A DNA stretch of 64,000 bases, from positions 7,655,082 to 7,719,081 of the forward strand of contig NC_071397.1 of assembly GCF_022682495.2 (NCBI RefSeq). Direction: 5' to 3'. The first letter of the stretch is position 1, and every line of letters starts with the position of its first letter. Position numbers and translations under genes: made by a program. Shown in pieces: positions 11,001-22,929 of this stretch. Below the pieces are notes generated by a model. It worked only from the letters and a program-made list of their open reading frames with translations, was not told where the DNA came from and did not search any database. The stretch comes from Desmodus rotundus. Its lineage: Eukaryota; Chordata; Mammalia; Chiroptera; Phyllostomidae.

Positions 11001-11440
11001 AGGGGCCTGTAAGTCTCCTGTGATCTGGCCCCACCACCTCCCTGCCCCATCTCCTAGACTCTGGCCCTTGCTCTCTCTGCTGCAGCCACCCTGGCCCCTT
11101 GTTCCTTCTTAGATGCACTCCAGCCTTGGGGCCTTGCCTAGGCTGTTCCCTCTGCCTGGAATGCCCTTCCCACAGAGCTCTGCTTGGCTCACCTCCTTCA
11201 AGTCTTTGTCAAGTCTCCCCTGCTCAGTGAGGCCCTCCGAGCCCCACTGTGTAATATTGCCATTTGCCCACCACTCCAAGGCCCCAACCCTACTCTGCCT
11301 TTCTTTCTGTATAGCGTGGATTGCGCCCCACACCTATGTGATTTACTCATTTATCGTGCCTGTTGCCAGTTTCCCCATGAGGACGATGATCTCCAAGTTG
11401 TTTTGTTCACTGATGCATCCCAAGCACCCAGAACGGCAGC
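11000..11440 (+). repeat. L2 LINE 3' end
   Basis: Colinear L2 words: tctcctgtgatctggcccc, ggctgttccctctgcctgga, atgcccttcccacagagct and cacctccttcaagtctttg. Then come tgatttactcatttatc and catcccaagcacccagaac. Confidence 0.88.
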
Positions 11441-11454
11441 ATTTATTTTACGGC

Positions 11455-11605
11455 ATATTTGCCCCTGGTTTCTCATTTGTAACATGGAGACCATAATAGA
11501 AGCTATCCACTTCACAGAGATGTGGGGCAGATTAAATGAATGGATGTACCTGAGAGCACGGGGAACAGTGCTTGGCACATAGTTCAATAAATATTAGACA
11601 TTGTT
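11455..11605 (+). repeat. MIR SINE, 3' part
   Basis: Contains ggtttctcatttgtaacatg, gcagattaaatgaatgga and gtgcttggcacatagttc, then aataaatatt. Confidence 0.8.
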
Positions 11606-12115
11606 ACTACCCTCCATCACAGCTTGGAAGTGAAGATTAAACGAGTGACCTGTGTGAAGGCTCCAGTGCACTGGGGGTTGGACGGGGTGCGGGTGCTTCA
11701 CAAACACTTCTTACCTCACTCCTGCCCCAGGAAGGAAAACTCCCCGACCTTTCCCAGTCACGGGACCCATATTTTTGGATGCCCTTTGGGATAGAAAGTT
11801 GGTATATTTATCACCTTCTTTTTGTTTGTTTTTTAAATCAAGGAAGGAAGCAAGAAAGCCCCCAGCCTGTGCCACCCAGGGCTACACAGCTTCTGGTCCT
11901 AGAGGTAGTTAATGGAATGTGACCTAGCCCAACAAACACCTTCTCTAACGGGTGTGATTGCAGCGTGGACTGCACAGGACCCAAGCTCTGGCCTAGAATT
12001 CTGGAGCCTGGTTCTTCTCCCAGCTCTGTGGCTCCCAGCAGGCTGTATGGAACCCAGCTCAAGTCCTCTCCCTTGTCTGGGCCTCTGCTCTTCACTGGTG
12101 AGGGGTCTGGTGATA
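11605..12115. other. Intronic sequence, nothing recognised
   Basis: A T-rich patch lies at 11815-11840. MIR-like words (gcctgg...tctg) near 12000-12090 are too weak to call. Confidence 0.4.
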
Positions 12116-12119
12116 AGTC

Positions 12120-12330
12120 CATTTCTAAGGTCTCCCCAGGCTCATCCATTCATCCAAGAAATGTCACAGAGGCTTTATTACGTGCCAGTGCTGCTCTAGA
12201 CACTGGGTTATACAGCGGTGACCATGAGACACAAGTCCTTGCCTCAGAAGTTGACCTTGGTGGGAACAAGGTAGGCAGTAAACAGTAACCACAACAAGTA
12301 AATTATTTAGTATGTTAGAAAGGAGAGCAT
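12120..12330 (+). repeat. Mammalian-wide ancient repeat, unassigned
   Basis: Words such as tttattacgtgccagtgctg, ctagacactgggttatac and gcagtaaacagtaacc recur in related form at 46935-47045 and 56110-56345. The family is known to me by pattern but I cannot name it. Confidence 0.5.
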
Positions 12331-13455
12331 CCTATGGAAAAAGAAGAAGCATCACTGGTTAAGGGAAGGCAAACGTGTTAGGGGGTAGGGAGGGCGGGCT
12401 GAGCTCTAAGTGGAGTGGTTGGGGGTAACCTATTTAAAAGGGTGACATTTGAGGTGAGGGGCATCCTACATCCTTAGGAACCTATGAATCTCAGTGATTC
12501 TTGCTACCTTCCAGAGAGAGCACTGTTTGGGTCCCCTGGACTGCCCTGTCACTTCTTTTTCTCCCTTTCCGAGCACACTGATCCCAGCCGGCCACTGGGT
12601 GACAGGGCCGGAAGACAGATCAGCCAAGTTCCCAGGAGCGGTGAGTGATTTGTTGCTGTCTTTATTCACACGCTGGTACTTCACAGCCTCTGTGGCTCTG
12701 ACGACATAAATATGACCTTTTATTTCTCACTTTGCTTAAGACTCAAGGTCAACAGACCAGCTGTGATCTATCAGCTGCTCCCTCCACTGGACATCCGTGA
12801 GCCCCATGGCTGCCAGAGATTCATGGTGCCGTCCTCCAGCCCTGCCTGCCCCGAAGCCCTGGGTCTGGGATGTGTGGGCTAGGGAGGCAGCAGTCACAGT
12901 TGGTCTGGGGGATGACAGCTCATTGAGGGCAGAGACCAAGACATAAATCTCTACTCTCTCTCATGAATACACCCCATCACCAGGGTTGAACCTGTGACCC
13001 AGGTTTCATTTCAGTCCTGGGAGGAGGCCGCCTTGGGGAGGCTGAGCAGCTACAGTTCAAATGGCAATCCCTAAGTTAGAATGCCCGAAGGGTTGGTCAT
13101 TAGTTTTCTCAGCATGGAGAAGGATGCATCAGCCCATGGGTCTCTCATGGAATCCTCCAGGTCCTCGAGGTGGCCGAGGCCTCCTTCTGCTCTCAGAGAA
13201 GCTGCGGCTTTGCCTGTCAGACATTATGAGCACAGCCTGGAGTCCTTCCATTTGCCCACCAGAGACCCCACCCTGTGCACCTACATGTTTCTTCTTGTTT
13301 CCGCCTTCCGTGTGTGTGTGGGGGGTCCAGTTTACACTTCCCCTGTGTCCTCATGGTGGTTCTGAGTGACAACAGGCTGATGGTGTGGGTTTGTTAGTAG
13401 ATTAGGCAGCTGGGAAGGGGCCAGTCTGGAAGGCAAGTGGGGTCACGGGCTTCTG
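12330..13455. other. Intronic sequence, nothing recognised
   Basis: Mixed composition. A short TG/G run (tgtgtgtgtggggggt) lies near 13310. No repeat or exon recognised. Confidence 0.45.
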
Positions 13456-13458
13456 TTT

Positions 13459-13698
13459 TATTTTATTTTTTAAGGATTTTATTTATTTATTTATTTACTT
13501 ATTAGAGAGGGGAAGGGAAGGAGAAAGAGAGGGAGAAAAACATTGATATGTGAGAAAAACATTGATCAGTTGCCTCTCGAATGTGCCCCAACCAGGGACT
13601 GAACCCACAACCCAAGCATGTGCCCTGAGCAGGAACTGAGCTGGTGACCTTTCACTTTGCAGAATGATGCCCAACCAACTGAGCCACACCGGTCAGGG
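13459..13698 (-). mobile_element. VES-type SINE, full length
   Basis: Reverse orientation. The T-rich tail (ttatttatttatttattt) at about 13480 is followed by the GA-rich body and gttgcctctcgaatgtgcc. The tRNA-like head ends tgagccacaccggtcaggg. The body contains a doubled gaaaaacattgat segment. A diverged duplication (cttctgtttta before, cttccatttta after) may be the target site. Confidence 0.9.
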
Positions 13699-13839
13699 CA
13701 CTGTCTTCCATTTTAAACACACCAGCTTTGACTCCAAAATAGCTATTTCTATCTGTCCTCTTCATCCTGACTTATGTCCCGGGAGGAAGAGAGGGGCCAT
13801 AAGCTCTTGTGTTCCAGGGGGAAGACGGGGGCGGGGCAG

Positions 13840-14005
13840 GGAACAGGAGCTCTCTCTGGGACACAGCAAGCCTGGGTTCAAACTCTCGTTCTGGCACTTC
13901 CAACCTGGGAGACTTTGTGTAGCTTACCTACTTCCTCTGAACTCAGAGATTCCTACTCTGTAAAGAGCGCTTAACAGTCACAGCTGCCTCCCAGGGGATT
14001 GTGTG
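13840..14005 (+). repeat. MIR SINE
   Basis: Forward MIR: gcctgggttcaaactctcgt, then gagactttgtgtagcttacc and ctctgaactcagagattcc. Confidence 0.7.
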
Positions 14006-14054
14006 TGGTCGGTGCCTTGGGAATGGACACAGCACGCACTCAAATGCTAGTAGT

Positions 14055-14310
14055 GTACTATGCAGGTGTCAAGGTGCAGACCCTGGAGCCAGCCCACCTG
14101 GGTTCAAACCTCAGGCAAGACACCTCGGGTGAGCTTCGTAACCAGCTAGTGCCTCAGTTTTCTCATCCATAAAATCAAGATAATAACTGCACCGTCTTCA
14201 TCAGGAAGTGGGAAGAATTAAATGAGCTAATAAATGGAAACCACTTAGCATAATACTTGGCATGTAATAACTTCTCAGAAAGGTTGGCTTTTATTACCAT
14301 CATCATTACT
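14055..14310 (+). repeat. MIR SINE, near full length
   Basis: Forward MIR: cctggagccagcccacctgg, gttcaaacctcaggcaaga and gcctcagttttctcatccat. Then aattaaatgagctaataaat and ttagcataatacttggcat. Confidence 0.88.
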
Positions 14311-14955
14311 GGAGAAGAAACCACCTGCATTCACTTGGCACTTTTGACCTAATTTCCATCAATTGGTTTTGTGATTTATAATCCACTTACTTCCCACCAA
14401 AGATAGGAAGTGACTTGCAACAGAAAAACATGTATAAAATGAGACAAGTAAGTTTTTTAAACTGTGATATGGCAGATAAGTAAGTAAACAGGGACGCTTG
14501 AGTCAGAGGCCCTGGACCCCAGGCTGGTTTGCTGTGACGTCCAAGCACTACCTTCAGTTAAAACCCCACATGTCCACAGAGCTGCTACGCAACCCTGGGC
14601 CTCTGCATCTAGGAAGTAGCCTAGGTAGGAGGGGGCATGGTGGTCTCAGAACAATGTGAAGGGAGCAGCTTTGTTAGGGGCACCCTGTGTGTGTAGGACT
14701 CTAACCACAGGATGGCAGAGTGAGCCGAGGCTGCCCTCCGATGAAGGGCCCCTCAGCGCAGGAGGGCGTGCCGCAGTCCACTTTGCTATGGCCAGGCCAC
14801 ATCCAGCACACTGTCCATCGATTGACTCCACCCATGCATAGGGGTCACACAACCTGGCGCACATCTGAGGCAAGGGACCAGGAGATGTACCATAGGACAC
14901 ACCCTTTCCTGCTACAGAGACAAATATGGCAGCCCTGTACATGTGGTGCCTCTCA
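14310..14955. other. Intronic sequence, nothing recognised
   Basis: AT-rich at first (14330-14480), then GC-rich. No supported gene. Confidence 0.45.
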
Positions 14956-14959
14956 TGTC

Positions 14960-15235
14960 TCTTTACTGACTGGGCTTCTACTTGACCTTCTGAGTCACCT
15001 CCTCCAGGAAGGCTTCTCTGATCTCTCTGGTCTGGGTCGGTGCCCCAGGACCTGATCTCACATATGCATCCACACAATGCTGATCACAGCTGTAGGCACT
15101 GAATCAGTCACCACCCAAGCACGTAGTCCTTTAATGTCTGTCTCCCCAGGAAATGCAAGGTACGGGAGGCCGGGAGCGTCCTGTTCACAGCCATCTTCCC
15201 TGGGTGGCCCAGCCCTGACATTACAAATATAAAAT
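14960..15235 (+). repeat. L2 LINE fragment
   Basis: Contains ctttactgactgggcttct, tgagtcacctcctccaggaa and ggcttctctgatctctctg. Then gtagtcctttaatgtctgtc and an L2-like end near 15230. Confidence 0.65.
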
Positions 15236-16950
15236 AAATACCTCCTGAAAGACTAAAGGTGAAAGGCAAGAATGGAGGAAGGAAAGGAGGGAGAATGTTG
15301 AATCTGGAAAAAACAAAACAAAACAAAACAGCATTAGGTGAGCCGTGAGAAATATCTGTAAAAATGAAATAAACATTATAGAAGATTTTCTTTTCTTCCT
15401 GATGAGAATGAAGGCAGAACCTAAGAGGTAGAGGGAAATGGATTTAGGAGCTGTAATAAGGAAAGTTTTTTAGCTAGAGCACCCAACATGGTATAGGCTC
15501 TTTAAAAAAAAAAGGAGGGGGAAGTTTCTTGTGCCTGGAAGTTATCTCCACGTGGGGCCAGTCATGGGCCAGAGTGTGTGGGCATTATAAGGATTCACAA
15601 AGAAAGGAGAGGTGGCCTGGGTGACCTTGAACTTTCGCTTTCTCACTCTTAACCTTTTTCCAACCTAAAAGAATAGCAAGAACTAGGCCCATTTTAAAGA
15701 TAGAAGAACAGAATCCAAGAGAGTTGTGAACAAACTAAGGTGGTGCCAAGAACTTAGCTTTCTCTCCCTGTCCCTGAGCTCTCTCAAGCCCCTGGCAATA
15801 TGTCTGCATGGGGGAATTGGGCTTTGAGGTTGATTTATGACCCCTTCGGACCCCTCCATCCTTCTGCTGCTGGGACCTTCACTATGTCCTCCATATCTGT
15901 TTGACAGTCCCAGAGAAAACCACTTCAGCATCTCCCTGGTTTCTACTCATGATAGATGCAAAGAAATGCATTTCTAATGGTGGAATTTCAGGCCCTCTGA
16001 TCTTCTGTGAAGGAAGTACTTTTGGATGGTGTCCTGTTTCTGGGCCCACTCTAAGCAGGATATGGGAGAGTGGGTCTAACTCGGGCATGTGTGCTTCCCC
16101 TGCATCAGGGGGGCAGCTGCCACCCACTCACTTTTGCTACATGACAGAAACATCCTTCCAGCCCCCTGCCCAAGGGAAAGACTGCTGAGCACCTGCCTAG
16201 TCAACCCAGAAATTTTCAAAGCCTCCACTCAGACCTTCTTTTGAATGACAATCACAGCCACCTTGAGAATCTGCCCTCGGCACTAGCTCACACACAATGG
16301 CCTTTAGATGGGCAGCAAAAATCTGGTGTTCAATGCTGGCTGCTGCCACCAACTCAGCTTGCAAGATCCTGCCTCCATACCAGGGCCTTGGCAGCTTCCC
16401 CACCTGTCCACATGCACCTGGGAGACTACAGGTCACCAAGCCCCCGACCACCAGCCACCCTCACACCCACAACTGCCACCTCCATCATCACGGACAAGCA
16501 CCAGCAAATGCACTTCAAAACCACTAGAGATGATTTATTCTGAGAAATACTGCAGCACATGTCTAATGAGCTCATTAAACAAGAATATAAATAATCACTG
16601 CCTGTCAGAGGAAGAGGACTTGGGGCAGAGAGGGTGGGGGCTGCTGACCGAGGAGCTGGGGCAGTGATGGACGACAGGTGTGCTCTGGAATGGGAGACAG
16701 AGGCTCTTCTCCACTCGAGGCCGTGGGCTCTGAGTTTCCCGGGCCAGGCAGGTGCAGGCCCAAGAATTCTGCCAGAAACGCCATCACTACACGCTGCTTT
16801 GATATTGCCTGTTCATTCACATGCCCCCACCCTGACCTCTTTCTGCCCCATAGAGCCCGAGGGGAAAAGATGGAAGGATGCTTCTCTCATTTTATGTATG
16901 TGGACAGTAAGGAGCAAGAGGTCTCTAGACAGAGCTCAGACACCAGCAAC
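15235..16950. other. Intronic sequence, largely unrecognised
   Basis: A short (AAAAC)n run at 15310-15330 and an A run at 15503-15513. The rest shows no repeat, exon or RNA gene that I can support. Confidence 0.45.
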
Positions 16951-16954
16951 CATC

Positions 16955-17530
16955 CTGTAACTTGTCTCCCTGCTTCCACCCCTGTCCCTCTGCAGTCTGT
17001 TCTTCATCCAGTGGCCAGAATCTTCCTTTTAACCACATCATGCCACCCTCCTGCTTTCAACCCTTCCAATGGCTCCCATGTCATCCAGGACAAAATGCAA
17101 GGCATCATTACAGCCTACAGGGCCCTACATGGTCCAGTCCTGCCCAGTCCTCTACCATCATTGGCTGGTACTTTTCCCCCAGATGCATTGGATTCCTTGC
17201 TGCTTCTCCAACAAGACCAGCTTGTCTTTACCCACGGGCCTTCGCACATGTCATTTCCCCTGCCTGGCTCTTTCTTTCACTCCATGTAATATCAATCGTC
17301 AGAGAGGCCATCACGACCACCCATATAAAATAATAACCCCCCAGCCTCTGTCTCCTTACACTAATTATCTTTAAGCCTAGTGCACATTTAAAAATTATTA
17401 ACCCTCTCCTCAATGAGAATGTAAGCTCCTTGAAGGCAAGGACTTTGCCTATCTTGTTCCAACCCTACGGTCCTGACCAGTGTTTACCTTAAAGCAAACA
17501 CTCAGTACATGTTTGTTGATTAAATCAATG
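16955..17530 (+). repeat. L2 LINE 3' end, long copy
   Basis: Colinear with the L2 3' end: atggctcccatgtcatccag, gacaaaatgcaaggcatc, gccttcgcacatgtcatttc and cccctgcctggctctttc. Then gtaagctccttgaaggcaag and gttgattaaatcaatgaaa at the end. Confidence 0.92.
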
Positions 17531-17659
17531 AAAATCTAGCCACCAGAAATCAAAGTGTGGTTTGTACCTAAGAGCACCTAGTTCCAAATCCAGAGTTTTC
17601 TCCTCCACAGATCATTCCTGCCCTCAGAACTTGATCCTGGCTCCCCACTGCCAACAGAA

Positions 17660-17880
17660 AAAAGCCTGAAGTCAGGACAGAGCTCTGGCTACAAGCTCAG
17701 TTCCACCACCTTAAGCTATGGGGCCTCATAAGTCACGCCCTGCACTCCCAGCTGAGTCCTCATCTGTCAAGTGCCAATACCACACCTCACAGGGTTGACT
17801 TACCAACTAAAAGAACACACAGACCATTTTAAAAACAATAATTGAAATGTAGTAAGGGCTCAGTAAGTATAGCTATTTTG
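17660..17880 (+). repeat. MIR SINE
   Basis: Forward, diverged MIR: agagctctggctacaagct, tcctcatctgtcaagtgcc, cacctcacagggttgact, then tagtaagggctcagtaagt. Confidence 0.75.
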
Positions 17881-17940
17881 CTTGACATTCAAGGCCGTCT
17901 CCCATCCTCTCTGAACAAAACTGCTATTATTTCCTTAGGC

Positions 17941-18118
17941 CAGAAGTTCTCAGAGTGTGGTCCTCAGACAGAGAGCGTCTGCTCAGTGATTAGAACTGCA
18001 GATTCTCAGACCCCACTCCATACAGACTGAGTCAGAGACTCCAGGGGGGAAGCACCTTGCATCTTTGTGCTGAGTCCAGCAGGTGACTGATTGTGTTCAA
18101 ATCTGAGAACAACCGCCC
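17941..18118 (+). mobile_element. MER5A-type hAT non-autonomous element
   Basis: Starts cagaagttctcagagtgtgg and ends caaatctgagaacaacc, giving matching terminal inverted repeats. The internal gcagattctcagaccccact and cagagactccaggggg are typical of MER5A. Possible 8-bp flanks (ccttaggc and ccctagcg) are diverged. Confidence 0.85.
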
Positions 18119-18139
18119 TAGCGATAGCCTTTCCACCAG

Positions 18140-18860
18140 GTAAGCCAGGTGTGGAAGACTGAGTTGCTTCTGTCCTGCTTCTTCACTCCCCTGTCATAAA
18201 AGGGCACCTGATGTAATAAAATGGTCTGATGGTACGTGAAGCACATGCCCTTCCCACGAATTTTGGGTTTGGCCGTGTCACTTACGTAGGTTAATGTAAT
18301 TTACCAGATGTGGTGACAGCAGACCCCTGACTTTGGCTTTTTCAGTCGGGCTCACTCCCCTGCATTTCTGCCATCACCATAAGAAGAACATACTCTGCAT
18401 AGCCATGGTCCTTCTGCCTAGGCTCCAGAACGAGATACGTAGAGAAGATCTAAACTGACCCAGAGCCTGGAGCCCAGCCCAGCCCAGCCCAGCCCAGCCC
18501 AACTGAGACTTGTTGAACTCCAAGCAACCTGCAGACCCACAAATAAGAAAATTAAATATTAGTGGTTGTAAGCCACCTCGATTTTTTAATCCTCACCTGA
18601 GAATATGTTTTTATTGATTTGAGAGAGAGAGAGGGAGACATCAATCAGTTGCCTCCAATTCTCCAGCTGGGGATGAAACCTGCAACCTATATATGCCCTC
18701 TGACTGGGGATTGAACCTGAAACCCTTTGGTGCACAGGATGACACCCCAACCAACTGAGCCGCCTGGCCCAAGGCCCACCTAGAGTTCTGAGTTTGCTTG
18801 TCTTGAAGCATTATTGTGGCAACAGCTGATTTATATCTCAGGAGCCCACACAGGTCCTTG
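18140..18860 (+). repeat. LTR-like ancient repeat split by a VES SINE
   Basis: The left part runs to ggttgtaagccacctcgat near 18582. The right part resumes with gcattattgtggcaacagct near 18810. Both belong to a common mammalian LTR-like family whose 3' end carries a GTTGTTTTAAGCC-type motif. A pentamer run of AGCCC units lies at 18472-18501. The family name is uncertain (MaLR-like). Confidence 0.55.
18595..18775 (-). mobile_element. VES-type SINE nested in older repeat
   Basis: Reverse orientation: tttttattgatttgagagag, then a shortened body (catcaatcagttgcctcc) and gactggggattgaacctg. The tRNA-like head ends caactgagccgcctggccc. It is older or more diverged than the copies at 54515 and 57668. 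Confidence 0.85.
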
Positions 18861-19009
18861 ATTAGGCCTGATTCTTTCTGCCTCTGTCTCTTTCTTCACT
18901 GGTTCCACCTAAAGCTACCGCTCCCCTCTTTCTTCCAAATCCCACCTATATGAAAGACACAGTTTATGCTCCCCTCTACCTGAGCCAGAGAGGCCCCCAG
19001 AATTCACCC

Positions 19010-19235
19010 CTCCCAAGCCAAGGATGTAAATTTGCTTCAGTTAGCTAATGAAAAAGCTCAAGTGGATGAAGTTCACCAAGTAATTCATTTACATCTTAAC
19101 CTTTTAGGTGGCTAATTACTAAACTGAAAAGCCCTTTAACTAAGTACCATCACTAGCTAATTACCTAGTTAGAAGGTTAAGTGTTTAATAGTTCCCTGTG
19201 ATGTTTAATTTCTGACCACTTATCTTCTTTATGAT
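19010..19235. promoter_or_regulatory. Candidate conserved non-coding element, TAATTA-rich
   Basis: A repeat-free AT-rich block holding two TAATTA sites (19113-19118 and 19158-19163) and further TAAT cores, with the local palindrome ctagctaattacctag. Such clusters are typical of homeodomain-bound enhancers. Function is inferred only from composition. Confidence 0.25.
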
Positions 19236-19548
19236 GCAGTGGAAGTTAGTTCCCACATCTGGATCTGTACTCCCACCCACAGCATCAGCCCCACAGCCGC
19301 AGAGCAAGTTGGAGTCCATCTCTGCAGCCCACCCCAGCTGGAAATAGCTCTCCTTTGTAAATAATTAATGGGCTTCTCCATCCCGATTGCACGTCTCCTT
19401 GTTTCAGCTTTCACCCTGTGCTCGCACATCAGTGGTGGTTTTGTGTGATTCTACCCACTTACCCCACCCCCACCTCTGAAGCTCTGAAGATGATGGACAT
19501 TAATTTGACTTCATGTCCTGAACCCTTCTGTCACCCACAGGGTGACCT
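19235..19548. other. Intronic sequence, nothing recognised
   Basis: No repeat or exon recognised. Confidence 0.45.
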
Positions 19549-19551
19549 GAT

Positions 19552-19595
19552 ACACACACACACACACACACACGCACGCACGCACGCACGCACGC
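19552..19595 (+). repeat. Compound microsatellite (AC)n(GCAC)n
   Basis: About 11 AC units followed directly by about five CACG units ending near 19595. Confidence 0.97.
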
Positions 19596-20029
19596 CAGAC
19601 CATAGGCTTAATTGGCAAGAACTAACATATCCCTCTTGGCTGCTCTGTGACTCAGTGTGTCCAGAGATGAAAACAGAGCACGGACGCGAGGCAGAAAAGC
19701 CCCCAGATCAGCTTCCTTCCCAGGCTGGCCTCAGCTGCAGGCTGGCTACTGGATTCTGGGATTGTGTGGGCAGGCGCCAAGAAACGTTAATGACACCAAT
19801 GCTTTCGCCCCAGCTCGGTCGCGGTTGCATACCTCCCCAACACCCATTCTATCCTAACTTCCCAGCAGAGCCCTGATTTTATCTGGGGAGGCAACATACC
19901 TGAACAAACAACTACCTTTCTCCACTTCCAGGGCAGGCTGCAGGAAGCACAATGAGAGAGAAGCAGGAGACACTGCGTGAGACTTCTGGGAGGCTGTCTA
20001 AAAGGGCTAACTCTTGGGGGAGGCCTGCA

Positions 20030-20320
20030 TCTCCCAGAAGCAGACCTTGAGACAAGGATTCCAGTACCAGTAGTTTATTGTGGGAGGTGGACTCAGGACC
20101 ATCTGGTAAGGGAGTGGGGAAGGAAATAAACACAGGGTGTTTTGCTAAGCAAGTCACCACTGTGGACAGCTGGGGTTCAGTTCCCCTGGGGCCCTCTGGG
20201 AGACAGCATAAAACATGACTCAGTTGTCCTCCTTTTTCTTCCCCCCCAGGGGAGGAAGCTGGGGTATTAACCCTCCCACTCTCTCTGTCACAGGCTGGGG
20301 CTGCTCTTGGGGACATCAGC
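20030..20320 (-). repeat. Mammalian-wide ancient repeat, unassigned
   Basis: Contains agaccttgagacaaggattc, gtagtttattgtgggaggt, ttgctaagcaagtcaccact and ttaaccctcccactctctct. I know this word order from other mammals but not the family name. The strand is a guess. Confidence 0.5.
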
Positions 20321-20384
20321 TCTCTGCAGTCAGATCTCTGCTACTAGAAACACTTTACACTTCATAAAGATGCTCTTCTTTCGT

Positions 20385-20500
20385 GCCTGACATCTTCCAT
20401 TTCTCAACAACCTTGTGAAGTATGCAGGACAGTTACTATCATCCCCATTCTGCAGATGAGAAGACTGAGGCTCAGAGAAGTGAAGGACGGAGATAGTAGG
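20385..20500 (-). repeat. MIR SINE fragment
   Basis: Reverse MIR: ccccattctgcagatgagaa, then gactgaggctcagagaagtg. Confidence 0.85.
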
Positions 20501-20536
20501 AGCTCCTGTCTGGAGTCCCTGATTCCATCCTTCTTG

Positions 20537-22862
20537 CAGGCATACCTTGGAGGCATTGCGGGTTCGGTTCCAGACCACAGCAATGAAGTGTGTCTCACAA
20601 ACTTTTGGTTTCCTCGTACATATAAAAGTTGTCTTTACACTATGCTGTAGTCTACTAAGTGCACAATAACATTATACATAAAACATGTACATACCTTAAT
20701 TAAAAATACTCGATTGCTTTAAAAATGCTAACCATCATCTGAGCCTTTAGTGTGTCATAATCCTTTTGCTGTTATAGGATCTTGCCTCAATATTGAGGGC
20801 TGCTGACTGACCATGGTGGTGGCTGATGAAGGTTGGAGTGGCTGTGGCAATTTCTTAAAATGAGATGATAATGAAGTTGGCTACAACTGACTCTTCATTT
20901 CACAAACAATTTCTCTGTAGCATGCAATGGTGTATGATAGCATTTTACCCACAGTAGACCTGCAGAATTGAAGTCAATTCTCTCAAACTTTCCTATTGCT
21001 TTACCAAATAAGTTCAAGTAATATTCTAAGTCCTTTGTTGTCATTTCAACAATAGTCATAGCATCTTCACCAGGAGTAGATTACATCTCAAGAATCTACT
21101 CTCTTTGCTTGTTAAAAAAAGCAACTCCTCACTTATTAAAGTTTGATCATGAGATTATAGCAGTACAGTTATTTCTTCAGGCTCCACTTCTAATTTCAGT
21201 TCTCTTGCTATTTCCACCACATCTGCAGTTGCTTCCTCCACTGAAGTCTCGAACCCCTCAAAGTCATCCGTGAGGGTTAGAGTCAACATCTTCCAAACTC
21301 CTATTAATGTTAATATTTCAACCTCTTTCTATGAATCATGAATGTTCTTAATTGCATCTAGAATGATAATTTCTTCCCAGAGGTTTTCAATTTACTTTGC
21401 CCAGATCCATCAGAGGAATCACTATTTATGGCAACTATAGCCTTATGAAATGTATTTCTTAAACAATAAGACTTGAAAGTCAAACTTACTCTTTGATCCA
21501 TGGGCTGCAGAATGGAAGTTGTGTTAACAGGCATAAAAAAACATTAATCTCATTGTACATCTCCATCAGAGCTTGGGTGGGTGCATTATCGATGACCAGT
21601 AATATTTTGAAAGGAATCTTTTTTTTCCTGAGCAGTAGGTCTCAATGGTGGGCTTACAATACTCAGTAGATCACGTTGTAAACAGATGTGCTGTCATCCA
21701 GGCTTTTTTGTTCCATTTATAGAGCACAGGCAGAGTAGATTTAACATAACTTTCAAGGGCCCTAGGGTTATCAGAGTAGTCAATGAGCATTGGCTTCAAC
21801 TTAAAGTCAGCAGCTGCATTAGTCCCTAACAAAAGAGTCAGCCTGTCCTTTGAAGCTTTGAGGCCAGGCGTTGACTTCTCTCTAGCTATGAAAGTCCTAG
21901 ATGAAGCTTCAGGAGAAGGCTGTTTCACCTAAATTGAAAATCTATTGTTTAGTGTAGCTGCCTTTATTAGTTTTCTTCGTTAGATCTTCTGGATAACTTG
22001 CTACAGCTTCATTCCCACGTGATGCTTCTCTTGTACTTTTATGTTATGGAGAAAGCTTCTTTCCTTAAGCCTCATGTACCAACCTGGTAGCTCTTCTTCG
22101 GCAGCTTCCTCATCTCTCAGCCTTCACAGAATTCAGGGGAGAGTTAGGGTCTGCTCTCTGAATTAGGCTTTTGCTTAAAGGGATGTTGTGCCTGGTTTGA
22201 CCTTCTATCCAGACCACTAAAACTTTCTCCCTATCAGCAGTAAGGCTGTTTTACTTTCTTATTGTTCATTGGAGTAACACTTCTAATTTCTTTCAAGAAC
22301 TTTTTCTTTGTATTCACCACTTGGCTAATTGGAGCAAGAGGCTTAGCTTCAGCCTGTCTCAGCTTTTGACATGCCTTCCTCGCTAAGCTTAATCATTGAT
22401 ACTTCATGATATGCGGTGAAAGATGCGCAACTCTTCCTTTCACTGAAACACTTAGAGGTCACTGTAAGATTAGTAATTGGCCTAATTTCAATATCGTTGT
22501 GTCTCAGGGATTAGGAAGGGCTGAGGAGAGGGAAAGAGATGGGTGAACTGCTGGCTGGTAGAACAGTCAGAACATGCACAACATTTATTGATTAAACTCT
22601 CCATATTTTATGGGTATGGTTTATGGTGCCCAAAACAATTACAATAGTAGCATCAAAGACCACTGATCACAGATCACTGTAACAAATATAATGAAAATTT
22701 TGAAATACTGTGAGAATTACCAAAATGCGACACAGAGACACGAAGTGAGCAAAAGCTGTTGGGACCCTGGCACCTACCTACAGGTTTGCTCAAGGTAGGG
22801 TTGCCAGAAAACTTCAATTGTGAAAAGCATAGTATCTGCGAAGCACAATAAAACTATGCCTG
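20537..22862 (-). mobile_element. Tigger1 DNA transposon (pogo/Tc1-mariner), near complete
   Basis: The left end starts caggcataccttggaggcat and the right end finishes caataaaactatgcctg, giving matching terminal inverted repeats. Length is 2326 bases, close to the roughly 2.4-kb consensus as I remember it. TA follows the right end; the left flank reads TG, probably a decayed TA duplication. The whole interior is colinear with Tigger1 as I remember it. The coding strand is minus. Confidence 0.95.
20735..22462 (-). pseudogene. Tigger1 transposase relic
   Basis: The reading frame of the transposase (N-terminal helix-turn-helix DNA-binding part, then a DDE-type catalytic part) is broken by stops and frameshifts. 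The start position reads GTG at 22462-22460. The longest intact piece, 21671-21928, encodes recognisable DDE-domain sequence including [22 protein letters not shown] and [18 protein letters not shown]. It cannot make a working transposase. Confidence 0.88.
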
Positions 22863-22929
22863 TATCAACCACTCACGCTCAGCTGAGGGATGAGAAAAAT
22901 GACTTCAGCAACTCAAATGCACAAGATGT

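Noticed and set aside
10462..11118. 218-codon open frame on the minus strand
   Set aside because: Made of translated TG-rich low complexity and part of an L2 copy.
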